Assembly: GCA_017962165.1 (NCBI GenBank)
Contig: JAGCVW010000022.1
Location: 1 to 49,248, forward strand
Direction of reading: 5' to 3'
Length of the DNA: 49,248 nucleotides
Source of the DNA: Bacteroidales bacterium
GTDB lineage: Bacteria > Bacteroidota > Bacteroidia > Bacteroidales > UBA932
Shown here one piece after another: positions 32,141-40,806 of this stretch. The first letter of the stretch is position 1, and each line of letters opens with the position of its first letter. The notes below the pieces were generated by a model. It saw nothing but the letters and a program-made list of their open reading frames with translations, ran no database searches and had not been told where the DNA came from. The position numbers and the translations under genes were made by a program.

Positions 32141-34219
32141 ATGAAATTACGCCGCATAATTATCGCACTCGCTCTGCTGGCAGCCTGCACGCCCGAGCCA
32201 GCCCAGGAACCCCAGAAACCCGATACGCCGGTTACTCCTCCGGACGATAAGCCGGTCGAAGAATCGCCCTACCTCGTCGCGAAGGTCGACGTGAAATCGG
32301 TCATGGAACCAGGCTCCACGGTCACCGTCTCCGTGCGTTCGAACTACGACTGGGCCTATTCGATAAGCAGCCCGCTCCTCGAGGAGCGGGAAATGACCGA
32401 CAGCACACTGGTGCTGGCGTCCTGCCTGAACAGCGCGGCCGACGAGACGGTCTCGGTCACCATCATGTCCGACAAAGACCGCAGCCTGACGAGCACCGTG
32501 CAGGTCAAGGTGAAGTGTGGACTGCTGCTGGATTTCGTCTTCGACTACGACGGAACTGCCCATGACGCTTCGCCTCATTCCTACTGGATCGACACCAAGG
32601 ACGGGGTGAACATGATGACCTACAACAATGCCTCTGCCGGACGGACGGTGGCGCGTTTCTTCAACAGCCTGGGCGGCTACGTTACCGACGGCTTCTACAA
32701 ATTCGAATACAACAGCAATACCGCTTTCCAGAACGCCCTTGCCGACGGCCATTCCCTCGAAGTGCTCTTCATGCTGGCCGAGGATCCCGGCGATGCGGGG
32801 GAGATAAAGATGTTCTCCTCGATGGAGCAGGGCGGAACGGGCTTCCTTATTACTGACATGTCGCGCGGTCGTGAAATCACCTTCCTTCCTAACACCACGG
32901 ATGCTGTCGGAAAGAACTGGCGCTGGTGCCGGAGCGGCGTAGTGCCCGAGGTAGGGAAGTATTACCATGCCATCGGCGTTTGGGACAAGGCGGTGGGGAA
33001 GGCGCGCATCTACATCGACGGCAGGCTTGAGGCCGAGGTCGATGCGGCCGGGAAATGGAACCCGCCGTACAATGCCCTGTCGCAGTGGATCTGCGTGGGT
33101 GGCGACCCGTCGAATTCCGACTGCCAGTCGGCATGGAACGGAGATGTAGTGCTCGCCCGCGTCTATGACGCCGTGCTTGACGATGCGGCGGTGGATTCCC
33201 TGTGGGAGGCTGCCCCGAAAAACATATCGGCCACTTCGTTCAAGATAGACAATGTCCTGTACATGTCGGAGTGCGAGGTCGCGCCGGGCGGCGAGTTCGT
33301 CGTAGCAGGGAAAGGCTTCAAGAGCGGAGATAAGATCATACTTGAGAGCAGTTCGCAGATCGTTTGCGAGACCGTTCTGTCGGGCGAGCGTGCAATTGCC
33401 ACCCTCCCGGCGGATATCGTGAGCGGTACCTATAAGATATATGCCGGCCGTGGGGCGGAATCCGCGCCCATCGGCAACGTCCGGCTAACCGTGACCGATA
33501 CTCCCCGCGCCATCCACGCCCCTAAGGTGGTTGCCCACCGCGGATTCCACGGCTCCGGCCGGCCCGAAAACTCCATCGCTGCGTTGCAGGCAGCACAGGA
33601 CGGCGGCTTCTACGGCTCGGAGTGCGACCTTTGGATTACCACCGACGGCGTTATCTACGTCAACCACGACGGCACTATCGGCGGGAAGAACATCCAGAGC
33701 AGTTCCTCTGCGGATCTTGCTTCGGTGAAGCTGTCTAACGGAGAACCCCTGCCTACCTTCCAGCAGTATTTGGATCAGGCGAAAAAGAATACCGCGACCA
33801 GGCTCGTTATAGAGATCAAGCAGCATTCATCCGAGGCGCGAGACTTTGCCTGCACAGACGAGATGCTGCGCATGGTCGCCGAGGCCGGATTGTCCGACCA
33901 TGTAGACTACATCAGTTTCAGCCGCGCCATCTGCGAGAGGATAGCTACAGCGCGCCCAGGAGCCACCGTCGGATATCTTTCCTCTACCAATAACCTGTCA
34001 GACCTCGCAGCCCATGGCATCAACTGCGCCGATTTTGCTTATTCGTTCATCTTCAATGTTCCTTCGCTTTTCGACAGGGCTCATGAACTCGGCATGGAAG
34101 TCAATGTCTGGACTGTCGACTCCACTACCGATATGATGCGCGCCATCGGGCTGGGCACTGACTACATCACCACCAATAAACCCGACGTCCTGGCGGATAT
34201 AGTCGCGAGATTTTTTTAG
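32141..34219 (+). CDS. LamG-like / glycerophosphodiester phosphodiesterase lipoprotein
   Basis: A 692-residue lipoprotein (lipobox LLAAC, Cys16; Pro-rich linker to 43). Domains: BACON-like strand region 45-125; a concanavalin/LamG-type sandwich 128-355 (HSLEVLFMLAE, GKARIYIDGRLEAEVD, GDVVLARVYDAVLDD); an IPT/TIG-like domain 365-452 (GGEFVVAGKGFKSGDKI); and a GDPD barrel 460-692 with VVAHRGFHGSGRPENS (His466), GSECDLWI (Glu494, Asp496), YVNHDG (His509) and VIEIKQHS. The closing NVWTVDSTTDMMRAIG and DYITTNKPDV match the other exported GDPD at 17613. It is a cell-surface phosphodiesterase with carbohydrate-binding-like modules, which favours a glycan rather than a lipid substrate. Confidence 0.88.
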   Translation: MKLRRIIIALALLAACTPEPAQEPQKPDTPVTPPDDKPVEESPYLVAKVDVKSVMEPGSTVTVSVRSNYDWAYSISSPLLEEREMTDSTLVLASCLNSAADETVSVTIMSDKDRSLTSTVQVKVKCGLLLDFVFDYDGTAHDASPHSYWIDTKDGVNMMTYNNASAGRTVARFFNSLGGYVTDGFYKFEYNSNTAFQNALADGHSLEVLFMLAEDPGDAGEIKMFSSMEQGGTGFLITDMSRGREITFLPNTTDAVGKNWRWCRSGVVPEVGKYYHAIGVWDKAVGKARIYIDGRLEAEVDAAGKWNPPYNALSQWICVGGDPSNSDCQSAWNGDVVLARVYDAVLDDAAVDSLWEAAPKNISATSFKIDNVLYMSECEVAPGGEFVVAGKGFKSGDKIILESSSQIVCETVLSGERAIATLPADIVSGTYKIYAGRGAESAPIGNVRLTVTDTPRAIHAPKVVAHRGFHGSGRPENSIAALQAAQDGGFYGSECDLWITTDGVIYVNHDGTIGGKNIQSSSSADLASVKLSNGEPLPTFQQYLDQAKKNTATRLVIEIKQHSSEARDFACTDEMLRMVAEAGLSDHVDYISFSRAICERIATARPGATVGYLSSTNNLSDLAAHGINCADFAYSFIFNVPSLFDRAHELGMEVNVWTVDSTTDMMRAIGLGTDYITTNKPDVLADIVARFF

Positions 34220-34250
34220 ACTTCTCCCCCCTGAATTACGGGGAGTAGTC
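34219..34250. repeat. 32-bp palindromic repeat, third family, copy 1 (likely terminator)
   Basis: GACTTCTCCCC and GGGGAGTAGTC form an imperfect stem around a 10-nt loop, with T tracts on both sides. It lies just after the GDPD stop, between convergent genes, where a bidirectional terminator is expected. An inverted copy differing at a single base is at 35453-35484. Confidence 0.7.
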
Positions 34251-34260
34251 CATTTTTCTA

Positions 34261-34343
34261 GTTACTTTGCCCCCGCGAGGGCAAAGTAACCCTAAAAATA
34301 GACGAAATAGTCGGCCTCTTTGCCCTGCCGGGGGCAAAGTAAC
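34261..34343. repeat. double-hairpin repeat, second family, copy D
   Basis: GTTACTTTGCCC (34261-34272), loop CCGCGA and GGGCAAAGTAAC (34279-34290) form a perfect 12-bp stem. A spacer leads to a second hairpin CTTTGCCC / GGGGCAAAG ending with TAAC at 34343. It matches copy C at 22333-22414 in layout and orientation and abuts the stop of the phosphodiester glycosidase gene. Confidence 0.7.
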
Positions 34344-34344
34344 T

Positions 34345-35409
34345 CTAATGCGGGATTTCGGAGATTACGATCGCGCTGGTGACGGGGCGTTCGGAACCGT
34401 CGGAGGGGTTGTTGAGGATCGCGCCTTCAGCGCCGACCATGCAGGAAGAGCCTCCGCCGTCGAAGTTCATTGCATTTACGCAGCCCAGAGAGAGGAGTTT
34501 TGCTGAAAGCTCCGCAAGGGTGTAGCCAGCGCTGCCGCCGGCGCCGCGGCCGTCGCAGACGAGCAGCACTAAAGTGCCGTCTGCCTTGATGCCCGCGGCC
34601 GTGCGCGGCACGCGCGAGAACCCTGAAGTCCCGCCAGCGTTAAGGCACTCGCCCCAGTATGCGTCGGTAGATATATCCACTCCGTCTTTGAGCAGGCGCG
34701 GACCGCCGCCAACCGCTTCAATCGGTTTCCACTCATAGGTCCCCTCGCAGTAATCAGCTGAAGGCGAACTTTCCATAAAGGTTTCAGTCTTTTCGTTGTT
34801 GTCCAGCCATGAGGGGAATACGGTATGTGCCTTTGATGCAACATTGGTGCAGAATACCCATTGGATTTGAAGGGATCCGTCTTCCATCTGACCAAGCGCC
34901 GACCTTACGGGATGTATTCCTGCCACGCAATTTTCATCGCTGGGCCAGTTGAATGTAAGCGGAGCTTTGATCGTGAACTCTCCCTTGTGGGCGACAAGGC
35001 TTACGGATGTGCTGCCTGCGAAATACCCCGCATTGGTTACGATGCAAGGCGCGCCCGCTTTTTTGTCAAAGTCGGCATAGAAGGCGGAAGGGCCTTTTTT
35101 CTTTTTCAGACATGGTATGCAGTTGAACCGCAGGTTCGGGTTCGCGGAAAAATCTATCGTCGCGATAAATCCGCTGCACTTCTTACCGTCGGAGAAGTCC
35201 TCAGTGAAAGGCTCTACTGTTACTCCAACCGGATAGCCGTCTACCCAGTCCCATTCGGAAGAGGGTTGGGCTGTAGTGTCGACTGGCTGTACGGTCGTCG
35301 TGTCAACCGGTTCCTTGGGTTTATCCGGTCCCTGTGGGCCTTGAGGAGTGCATGCGAACGCCGCAAAAACCGCCGCGGTCGCGAGAACTGTCAAAATGTT
35401 ACGGAACAT
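34345..35409 (-). CDS. phosphodiester glycosidase (NAGPA family), lipoprotein
   Basis: A 354-residue lipoprotein. ATG 35409 (MFRNILTV) is preferred over an in-frame TTG two codons earlier; the lipobox is FAAFACT. The catalytic domain has CIVTNAGYFAGSTS, IEAVGGGPRLLKDG, RVPRTAAGIKADGTLVLLVC and the signature NAMNFDGGGSSCMV. This family cleaves the bond between a sugar and a phosphodiester; the best-known member uncovers GlcNAc-1-phosphodiesters, and bacterial members act on phosphoglycans. It lies between an exported GDPD and SusC. A TATCTTTG box (minus strand, near 35439-35432) is a likely -7 element. The gene is flanked by inverted copies of the 32-bp repeat. Confidence 0.85.
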   Translation of the reverse strand: MFRNILTVLATAAVFAAFACTPQGPQGPDKPKEPVDTTTVQPVDTTAQPSSEWDWVDGYPVGVTVEPFTEDFSDGKKCSGFIATIDFSANPNLRFNCIPCLKKKKGPSAFYADFDKKAGAPCIVTNAGYFAGSTSVSLVAHKGEFTIKAPLTFNWPSDENCVAGIHPVRSALGQMEDGSLQIQWVFCTNVASKAHTVFPSWLDNNEKTETFMESSPSADYCEGTYEWKPIEAVGGGPRLLKDGVDISTDAYWGECLNAGGTSGFSRVPRTAAGIKADGTLVLLVCDGRGAGGSAGYTLAELSAKLLSLGCVNAMNFDGGGSSCMVGAEGAILNNPSDGSERPVTSAIVISEIPH

Positions 35410-35452
35410 CGTCAAATACCAGTTATTAGTTACCGCAAAGATAACATTTTTC

Positions 35453-35484
35453 GACTACTCCCCGTAATTAAGGGGGGAGAAGTC
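35453..35484. repeat. 32-bp palindromic repeat, third family, copy 2 (inverted)
   Basis: The reverse complement matches 34219-34250 at 31 of 32 bases. Here it sits between divergent promoters rather than behind a gene, so termination cannot be its only role. Confidence 0.7.
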
Positions 35485-35504
35485 CAAAAATCGGAGATTT
35501 TTCG

Positions 35505-35512
35505 TAATTTTG
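35505..35512 (+). promoter_or_regulatory. putative -7 box of the susC operon
   Basis: TAATTTTG matches TAnnTTTG and lies 25 nt before ATG 35538. No TTG at -33, so activation by a regulator is possible; no SusR, hybrid sensor or sigma/anti-sigma gene is in the window. Confidence 0.5.
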
Positions 35513-35537
35513 CGACACTAACGCTAATTGATAACCA

Positions 35538-38500
35538 ATGGCCAAAACTAAACGATTGAAATTTTCGGTTGCGGTGCTTGCGCTGTTCCTTCTCACTTCG
35601 CAGGCGCTGGCGCAGGTGCAGGTGACCGGAAAGGTCACGAGCGCCGCCGGCCCTGAGCCCGGAGTGATAGTCTTCGTGAAAGGTAATTCCGGAGGAGGGA
35701 CTATGACCGATGCCGACGGAAGCTATTTCATCACTGTCAAGGGCCCCGACGAAATCCTCGTCTACAGCCTCATGGGCTACAAGGAAAAGGAAGTCAAAGT
35801 CGGCAACAGGACCAGGATAGATGTGGTCCTCGAAGAGGATGAGAACGTCCTCCAGGAAGTGCTTGTCGTCGGTTACGGAACCCAGAAGAAGGAATTCGTC
35901 GTGGGCTCCGTCTCCCAGGTAGACAGCAAAGATCTCCTCAAGGCCCCGAATACTAATGTCTCGACCATGCTCACCGGCCGCCTCGCCGGTATGACTGCCG
36001 TACAGACGACGGGTATTCCTGGAGGAGATGCAGCCAGTCTGCTGGTTCGCGGTACTTCCACCTTCAACGACTCGTCTCCTCTGATCCTGGTCGACGGCGT
36101 GGAGCGTTCGATGGCCTATATCAATCCCAATGACATAGAGTCGGTATCCATCCTCAAGGATGCCGCGACCGCCGCGATCTACGGTGTCCGCGGAGCCAAC
36201 GGCGTCATCCTCGTCACCACCAAGGGTGGCACCCGCGGTAAGGCCCAGATAGTCTATGACGGCTCGGCTTCGTTCGATACCAATACCGTCACCCCGGACC
36301 TGCTGAACGCCGAGGAGTACATTTACTGGCACAACAAAGCCAGGGAAATGGACAACCAGACTCTGTTTTGGACAGAGGAGCGCATAGCCAGCCTCAAAGA
36401 GCGCGGCCTCTATGCCGAGACCGACAACTGGGCCCTCATTTACAAGCCTTACGGTTTCACCCAGCAGCACAACCTGTCGGCAAGCGGCGGTACCGACAAG
36501 TTCCGCTACTTTACCTCCGTGGGCTACATGAACCAGCAGGGTATCCTTAAAAATACCTCGTTGGAGCGCTACAACGTGCGTGCGAATATTGACGCCCAGC
36601 TCAGCAAGGGACTCCACTACAATGTAAATCTTTCGGCGGCGAACTCGGAAAGGATATGGCCCGGCCTCAGCATGCGTTCGAGCAACGGAAGCTGGCAGGG
36701 TGAGTTCTCTCCCCTTCGCCAGGCCTGTTATGCCATCCCTATCCTGGCTACAGAGTACAACGGCCTGCCCCTCGGCTACACAAACGGCACTTACACCTAC
36801 ACCCCTCTGGCAGCCCTCAATACCGGTTTCCAGACAGAGAACAGGTGGATGGCAGAGCTTCGCTCCAACCTCGATTATGATTTCACCGCCCTAGACATTG
36901 ATGTTCTCAAGGGGCTAAAGGCCGGAGTAAACGTCGCATACAATTTCGATTATACTCTGAACCGCAACTATCTGGAAAGTTTCCAGTTGATGCAATATAG
37001 CGCTACTACTGACGATGTCGCTCAGAAGACTTCGCTGGGCATAGGCGAGAACAACTTCAACAAATCCCATTCGATGGGTTATAACCTTACGGTACGGCCC
37101 CAGGTCACTTACGAGCGCGATCTTGGGAAGCACCACATTTCGGGGTTGTTCTTCGTGGAGCGCTACACCTACCACGGCGATACCATGACCGGCTACAAGA
37201 CCGGCTTCGCGGATGGCTCTCCTGTCGACCTCAACCTCGGCCAGACCTATACCTCCACCCCGGTTTCGGGCGGTTACAGCGATTCGGGCCGCGTCGGCGC
37301 CGCGGGTCGCCTCAGCTACGCCTTCGCCAAGAAATATCTTGCCGAAGCGACGCTCCGCGCCGACGCCTCCTACAAGTTCGACCCCAAGAACCGCTGGGGC
37401 TACTTCCCGTCCGTGGCTCTCGGCTGGGTCCTGACCGAAGAAGACTGGATGAAAGACGTCTCCTGGCTCAACTTCATGAAGCTGCGCGCCTCTGCCGGTA
37501 TTCTGGGCCGCGACGACACCGAGGCCTACCTTTACATGCAGACCTACAGGTCGACTTCGCCTAACACTACCCTGTACATAGGCGGCTCGCCGACCTCTAT
37601 CTACTACACTTCCAACTACGTTTACAACGACCTTACGTGGTCCCGTACCAACACCTACAACGTCGGTTACGAGGCCAGGGCCTTCGGCAACAGGCTGTCG
37701 GTGGAGCTTGACGTGTTCTACAAGTTCACTTCCCGAATCCTGGAATACGACAGCACCGGTTACTACGCCCCTTCCCTTGGAGGCAACAACCCCGAATGGA
37801 TGAATACCGGAAAGGTGGACAACAGGGGCTTCGACATGACTGTCAGCTGGGGCGACGCTTTCGCCAGCGGCTGGAGCTATACGGTCAAGGGAATAGTGGG
37901 ATGGTCGCGCAACAGGCTGATTTCCAGGCGTCTGTCCGATTCCTACCCGTCGTACCGCGCCCAGCTCGGCCAGCCAATGGGCTCTTACTATGGCTTCCAT
38001 GCACTCGGCCTGTACCAAACCCAGGACGAAGTCGACCAGGCTCCCTCGGCCCCTACCGGATACAATGAAGTGGGCGCCATCAAGTACCAGGACGTCAACG
38101 GCGACGGCAAGATCAGTTCGACCGAAGACTTCGTGAAGATAGGCCGTTCCAGCACCCCGGAAATGACCTTCTCTCTCGATTTCAACGTCGCTTACAAGGG
38201 TTTGTCGCTCAGCGTACTGATGCAGGGTGCCACCCTTTGCGACTACGTTCTCTGCGGAACATGGGCCAACGGCAACATGGACAACACCATGTACACCCGC
38301 GCCTTCTACGGCGGCGGCAACACCCTCCGCTACCTGGTGGAGGATGCATGGACGCCGGAGCATACGAACGCCCATTACCCCAGACTCTCTGCCAGCACCA
38401 ACGCCAACAACGCATGGCTCTCCGACTGGTGGGTGCGCGACGGCTCCTACCTGCGCGTGAAGAACGCCCAGCTGGCCTACGATTTCCCGGCGAACTGGTT

Positions 38501-38660
38501 CGAAAAGATGCCGGTTTCCGCCGTCCGCGTCTTCCTCGCGGGCACCAACCTTCTCACTTTCTCGGCTTTCAAGTACATCGACCCCGAGAATCCAGGTATC
38601 AACAACGGTTATTATCCCCAGCAGAGGACGCTGATCCTCGGAACCAAGGTAACATTCTAA
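35538..38660 (+). CDS. SusC-family TonB-dependent outer-membrane transporter
   Basis: A 1040-residue protein with a signal peptide ending SQALAQ. A carboxypeptidase-like domain (VTGKVTSAAGPEPGVIVFVK) is followed by the SusC TonB-box region (VLQEVLVVGYGTQKKEFVVGSV), the plug (TMLTGRLAGMTAVQTTG, PLILVDGVERSM, VSILKDAATAAIYGVRGANG) and a beta barrel ending in an aromatic residue (LILGTKVTF). No N-terminal anti-sigma-interacting STN domain is present. It imports large oligosaccharides together with the SusD encoded 16 bp downstream. The neighbours suggest the cargo is the product of the GHL10-like and phospho-active enzymes. Confidence 0.95.
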   Translation: MAKTKRLKFSVAVLALFLLTSQALAQVQVTGKVTSAAGPEPGVIVFVKGNSGGGTMTDADGSYFITVKGPDEILVYSLMGYKEKEVKVGNRTRIDVVLEEDENVLQEVLVVGYGTQKKEFVVGSVSQVDSKDLLKAPNTNVSTMLTGRLAGMTAVQTTGIPGGDAASLLVRGTSTFNDSSPLILVDGVERSMAYINPNDIESVSILKDAATAAIYGVRGANGVILVTTKGGTRGKAQIVYDGSASFDTNTVTPDLLNAEEYIYWHNKAREMDNQTLFWTEERIASLKERGLYAETDNWALIYKPYGFTQQHNLSASGGTDKFRYFTSVGYMNQQGILKNTSLERYNVRANIDAQLSKGLHYNVNLSAANSERIWPGLSMRSSNGSWQGEFSPLRQACYAIPILATEYNGLPLGYTNGTYTYTPLAALNTGFQTENRWMAELRSNLDYDFTALDIDVLKGLKAGVNVAYNFDYTLNRNYLESFQLMQYSATTDDVAQKTSLGIGENNFNKSHSMGYNLTVRPQVTYERDLGKHHISGLFFVERYTYHGDTMTGYKTGFADGSPVDLNLGQTYTSTPVSGGYSDSGRVGAAGRLSYAFAKKYLAEATLRADASYKFDPKNRWGYFPSVALGWVLTEEDWMKDVSWLNFMKLRASAGILGRDDTEAYLYMQTYRSTSPNTTLYIGGSPTSIYYTSNYVYNDLTWSRTNTYNVGYEARAFGNRLSVELDVFYKFTSRILEYDSTGYYAPSLGGNNPEWMNTGKVDNRGFDMTVSWGDAFASGWSYTVKGIVGWSRNRLISRRLSDSYPSYRAQLGQPMGSYYGFHALGLYQTQDEVDQAPSAPTGYNEVGAIKYQDVNGDGKISSTEDFVKIGRSSTPEMTFSLDFNVAYKGLSLSVLMQGATLCDYVLCGTWANGNMDNTMYTRAFYGGGNTLRYLVEDAWTPEHTNAHYPRLSASTNANNAWLSDWWVRDGSYLRVKNAQLAYDFPANWFEKMPVSAVRVFLAGTNLLTFSAFKYIDPENPGINNGYYPQQRTLILGTKVTF

Positions 38661-38676
38661 AAAGGAGGACGGAACC

Positions 38677-40353
38677 ATGAAATTCAGATTCATCATAATA
38701 GCTGCAGCGGCGCTCACCCTAAGCTCCTGCTCGGACTGGCTCAATGAAGCCCTGGACATCACTCCTTCCGACCGCTTTTCGCCGGCCGCCGTCTGGTCGA
38801 GCGAGGCCAATGCGGACAGATACCTCCTGGGCCTTTATAACTTCATAAAGGAAAACAACGGAACAGTCGGTGGCGACAGCAATCTCGCTACCTTCTGGGA
38901 CGCTTATTCGGATATCATCAAGTCCAACTCCTGGAACCAGTACAACCACCCTTACAACTCCGGCTTCTGCCAGGGGGCATGGAACGGCCACGACGCAGGT
39001 GTGTTCGAGTGCTGGAGTGACTGCTACACCAGGATACGCCGGTGCAATGAATTCCTGCGCGACGTCACTGTCAAAGGACCGTCGATCAGCGACGATTACG
39101 CCGTCACTCGCTCGGCCGAGATGCGCTGCATCCGCGCCTACATCTACCTCAAGCTTATGAAGATCTACGGCAAATGCATTATCCGCGACGCCGTAGACGG
39201 CCCCGAGCAGAACGACAAGGCACTCGCGACTCCCGACGAGGTCTGGGATTTTATCGAAGATGACCTCCGATTTGCCGGAAGCAACATCCGAAAGAGCCAG
39301 CCTCGCGGACGCATTACCCGCGCATACGCATGGGGTCTGCTCTCGAAAGCCGCCCTTTATGCAGAGCGCTGGGACCTCGTAATCGAGGCTGCCGATTCCT
39401 GCGAGGCCTATGGGGGGACGCTTGATCCCAGCTACGACAATGTATTCGCAGATATTGACAGCCCCGAGTTGCTCCTGACCTTCCAGTTTGTCCAGAACAA
39501 ACTCACCCACAGGGCCGACGTTTTCTTCCGCCCGCTGGGCGACGGAGCTGAAGACGGGAAGCATCCTGGAGCCAATGTCTATGCGGTTTTCGGTCCCACT
39601 TCCGAACTTGTGGACAGCTATGAGATGGCGGATGGGACCCCATTTGATACGCTGTGTTTCAACACCGGGGTTGATCCTTATGCTAATCGCGATCCACGCT
39701 TCTACTCGACCATCCTTTACAATGGAGCTCAGTGGGAGGGCCGTACCATTGAAACCTTCGTAAGTGCAGATACTACAGTATTCAAGCACGGCAAGGACAA
39801 GATAGTCGAGTTCAATACTTCGGGAGCCGCCGGTTCCACGGTCACGGGCTACTACCTCAAGAAATTCATTACCGAAGACCAGACCGGCTGGGAGAAGTAC
39901 GGCAGCGACCATTTCGCCATCGTCATGCGCTTCGCGGAGGTCGTACTGAACAAAGCCGAGGCCTATGCGCAGAACGGCGATTTCGACAACGCATACCTGG
40001 AGCTCAACCGCATCAGGGGCAGGGTCCATATGCCGGACAAGGCCGGCGCTGACCTGGCAACCGCCATGGCCGACATCAAACATGAGCGTATGGTCGAACT
40101 CGCGGGTGAGGGCCAGCGCTTCTGGGACCTCCGCCGCTGGAAAGATGCCGTTGGAGTCATTAACGAAAAGAATTTCCACGGCTGCTGGATTACGAAGAAA
40201 ACCGACGGGTCTTTCTCGTACAAGAAAGTAAGCTGCGACGGAAAAGGCCTGACTCACACTTTCCTCGACAGTTATTATGCCTTCTCGCTGCCTCTCACGG
40301 AAATCAACAACAACAACGCAATCAGTCCTTCGGACAATAACCCCGGATGGTAA
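38677..40353 (+). CDS. SusD-family glycan-binding lipoprotein
   Basis: A 558-residue lipoprotein (lipobox LSSCS) preceded by a good ribosome-binding purine stretch (AAAGGAGG). SusD hallmarks: DWLNEALDITPSDRFSPAAVW, the TPR-like helices (EMRCIRAYIYLKLMKIYG), YAWGLLSKAALYAERWD, and the C-terminal LNRIRGRVHMP, HERMVELAGEGQRFWDLRRW and an ending that returns to PLTEINNNNAISPSDNNPGW. It forms the lid of the SusC pore on the cell surface. Confidence 0.95.
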   Translation: MKFRFIIIAAAALTLSSCSDWLNEALDITPSDRFSPAAVWSSEANADRYLLGLYNFIKENNGTVGGDSNLATFWDAYSDIIKSNSWNQYNHPYNSGFCQGAWNGHDAGVFECWSDCYTRIRRCNEFLRDVTVKGPSISDDYAVTRSAEMRCIRAYIYLKLMKIYGKCIIRDAVDGPEQNDKALATPDEVWDFIEDDLRFAGSNIRKSQPRGRITRAYAWGLLSKAALYAERWDLVIEAADSCEAYGGTLDPSYDNVFADIDSPELLLTFQFVQNKLTHRADVFFRPLGDGAEDGKHPGANVYAVFGPTSELVDSYEMADGTPFDTLCFNTGVDPYANRDPRFYSTILYNGAQWEGRTIETFVSADTTVFKHGKDKIVEFNTSGAAGSTVTGYYLKKFITEDQTGWEKYGSDHFAIVMRFAEVVLNKAEAYAQNGDFDNAYLELNRIRGRVHMPDKAGADLATAMADIKHERMVELAGEGQRFWDLRRWKDAVGVINEKNFHGCWITKKTDGSFSYKKVSCDGKGLTHTFLDSYYAFSLPLTEINNNNAISPSDNNPGW

Positions 40354-40357
40354 AAGT

Positions 40358-40789
40358 ATGAAACGCATATTATCAATTATCGCCATAGCGGCCCTTGCTC
40401 TCGGTGCTTCTTCCTGTGCGAAGCCCGATCCGGAATTCGTCCACGACGACGTCACCATCAGCGCCATCTATATATGTACCACGCAAAAAGATGCTTCTGG
40501 AAAGGAAAAGCCGCTGAAAATCGCGGGAGTATATACTGATAAGGAGGCCGGCACCATCCAGTTCACGGTGCCCAAGGTGAACCGAAAGGAGATAGATCTG
40601 GATGCCGTAAAAATCAGGGCGAACGTGGGCTTTGACGCATACGTGAAAGTAACGAAGGAGGGCGGCAAGGCAGTAGACCGCACCCTCTATGGCATACACG
40701 ACATAACGGAAGGAATTGAGCTTACCGTTACGGCAAAAATGACAGGCCGTACCAAAGATTATGTGCTTACGGCCAAGGTTGAAAAATAA
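40358..40789 (+). CDS. small lipoprotein of the sus operon
   Basis: A 143-residue lipoprotein; ATG 40358 follows the SusD stop by 4 bp and opens a signal with lipobox GASSC. The mature part is one beta-rich module (VTISAIYICTTQ, AGTIQFTVPKVNRKEIDLD, VKIRANVGFDAYV, VLTAKVEK) reminiscent of the DUF5018-type repeat of the next protein. Probably an accessory surface glycan-binding lipoprotein in the SusE position; no firm family assignment. Confidence 0.7.
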   Translation: MKRILSIIAIAALALGASSCAKPDPEFVHDDVTISAIYICTTQKDASGKEKPLKIAGVYTDKEAGTIQFTVPKVNRKEIDLDAVKIRANVGFDAYVKVTKEGGKAVDRTLYGIHDITEGIELTVTAKMTGRTKDYVLTAKVEK

Positions 40790-40806
40790 TTATAACCAAT
40801 ATCATC

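Noticed and set aside
36915-38810. Long open frame (631 codons) antisense to susC
   Set aside because: A shadow of GC-rich codon usage in susC; it has no promoter, no recognisable domain and low-complexity Val/Gly/Ala-rich content. The same applies to other long antisense frames such as 8071-9642, 9395-10843 and 38719-40467.
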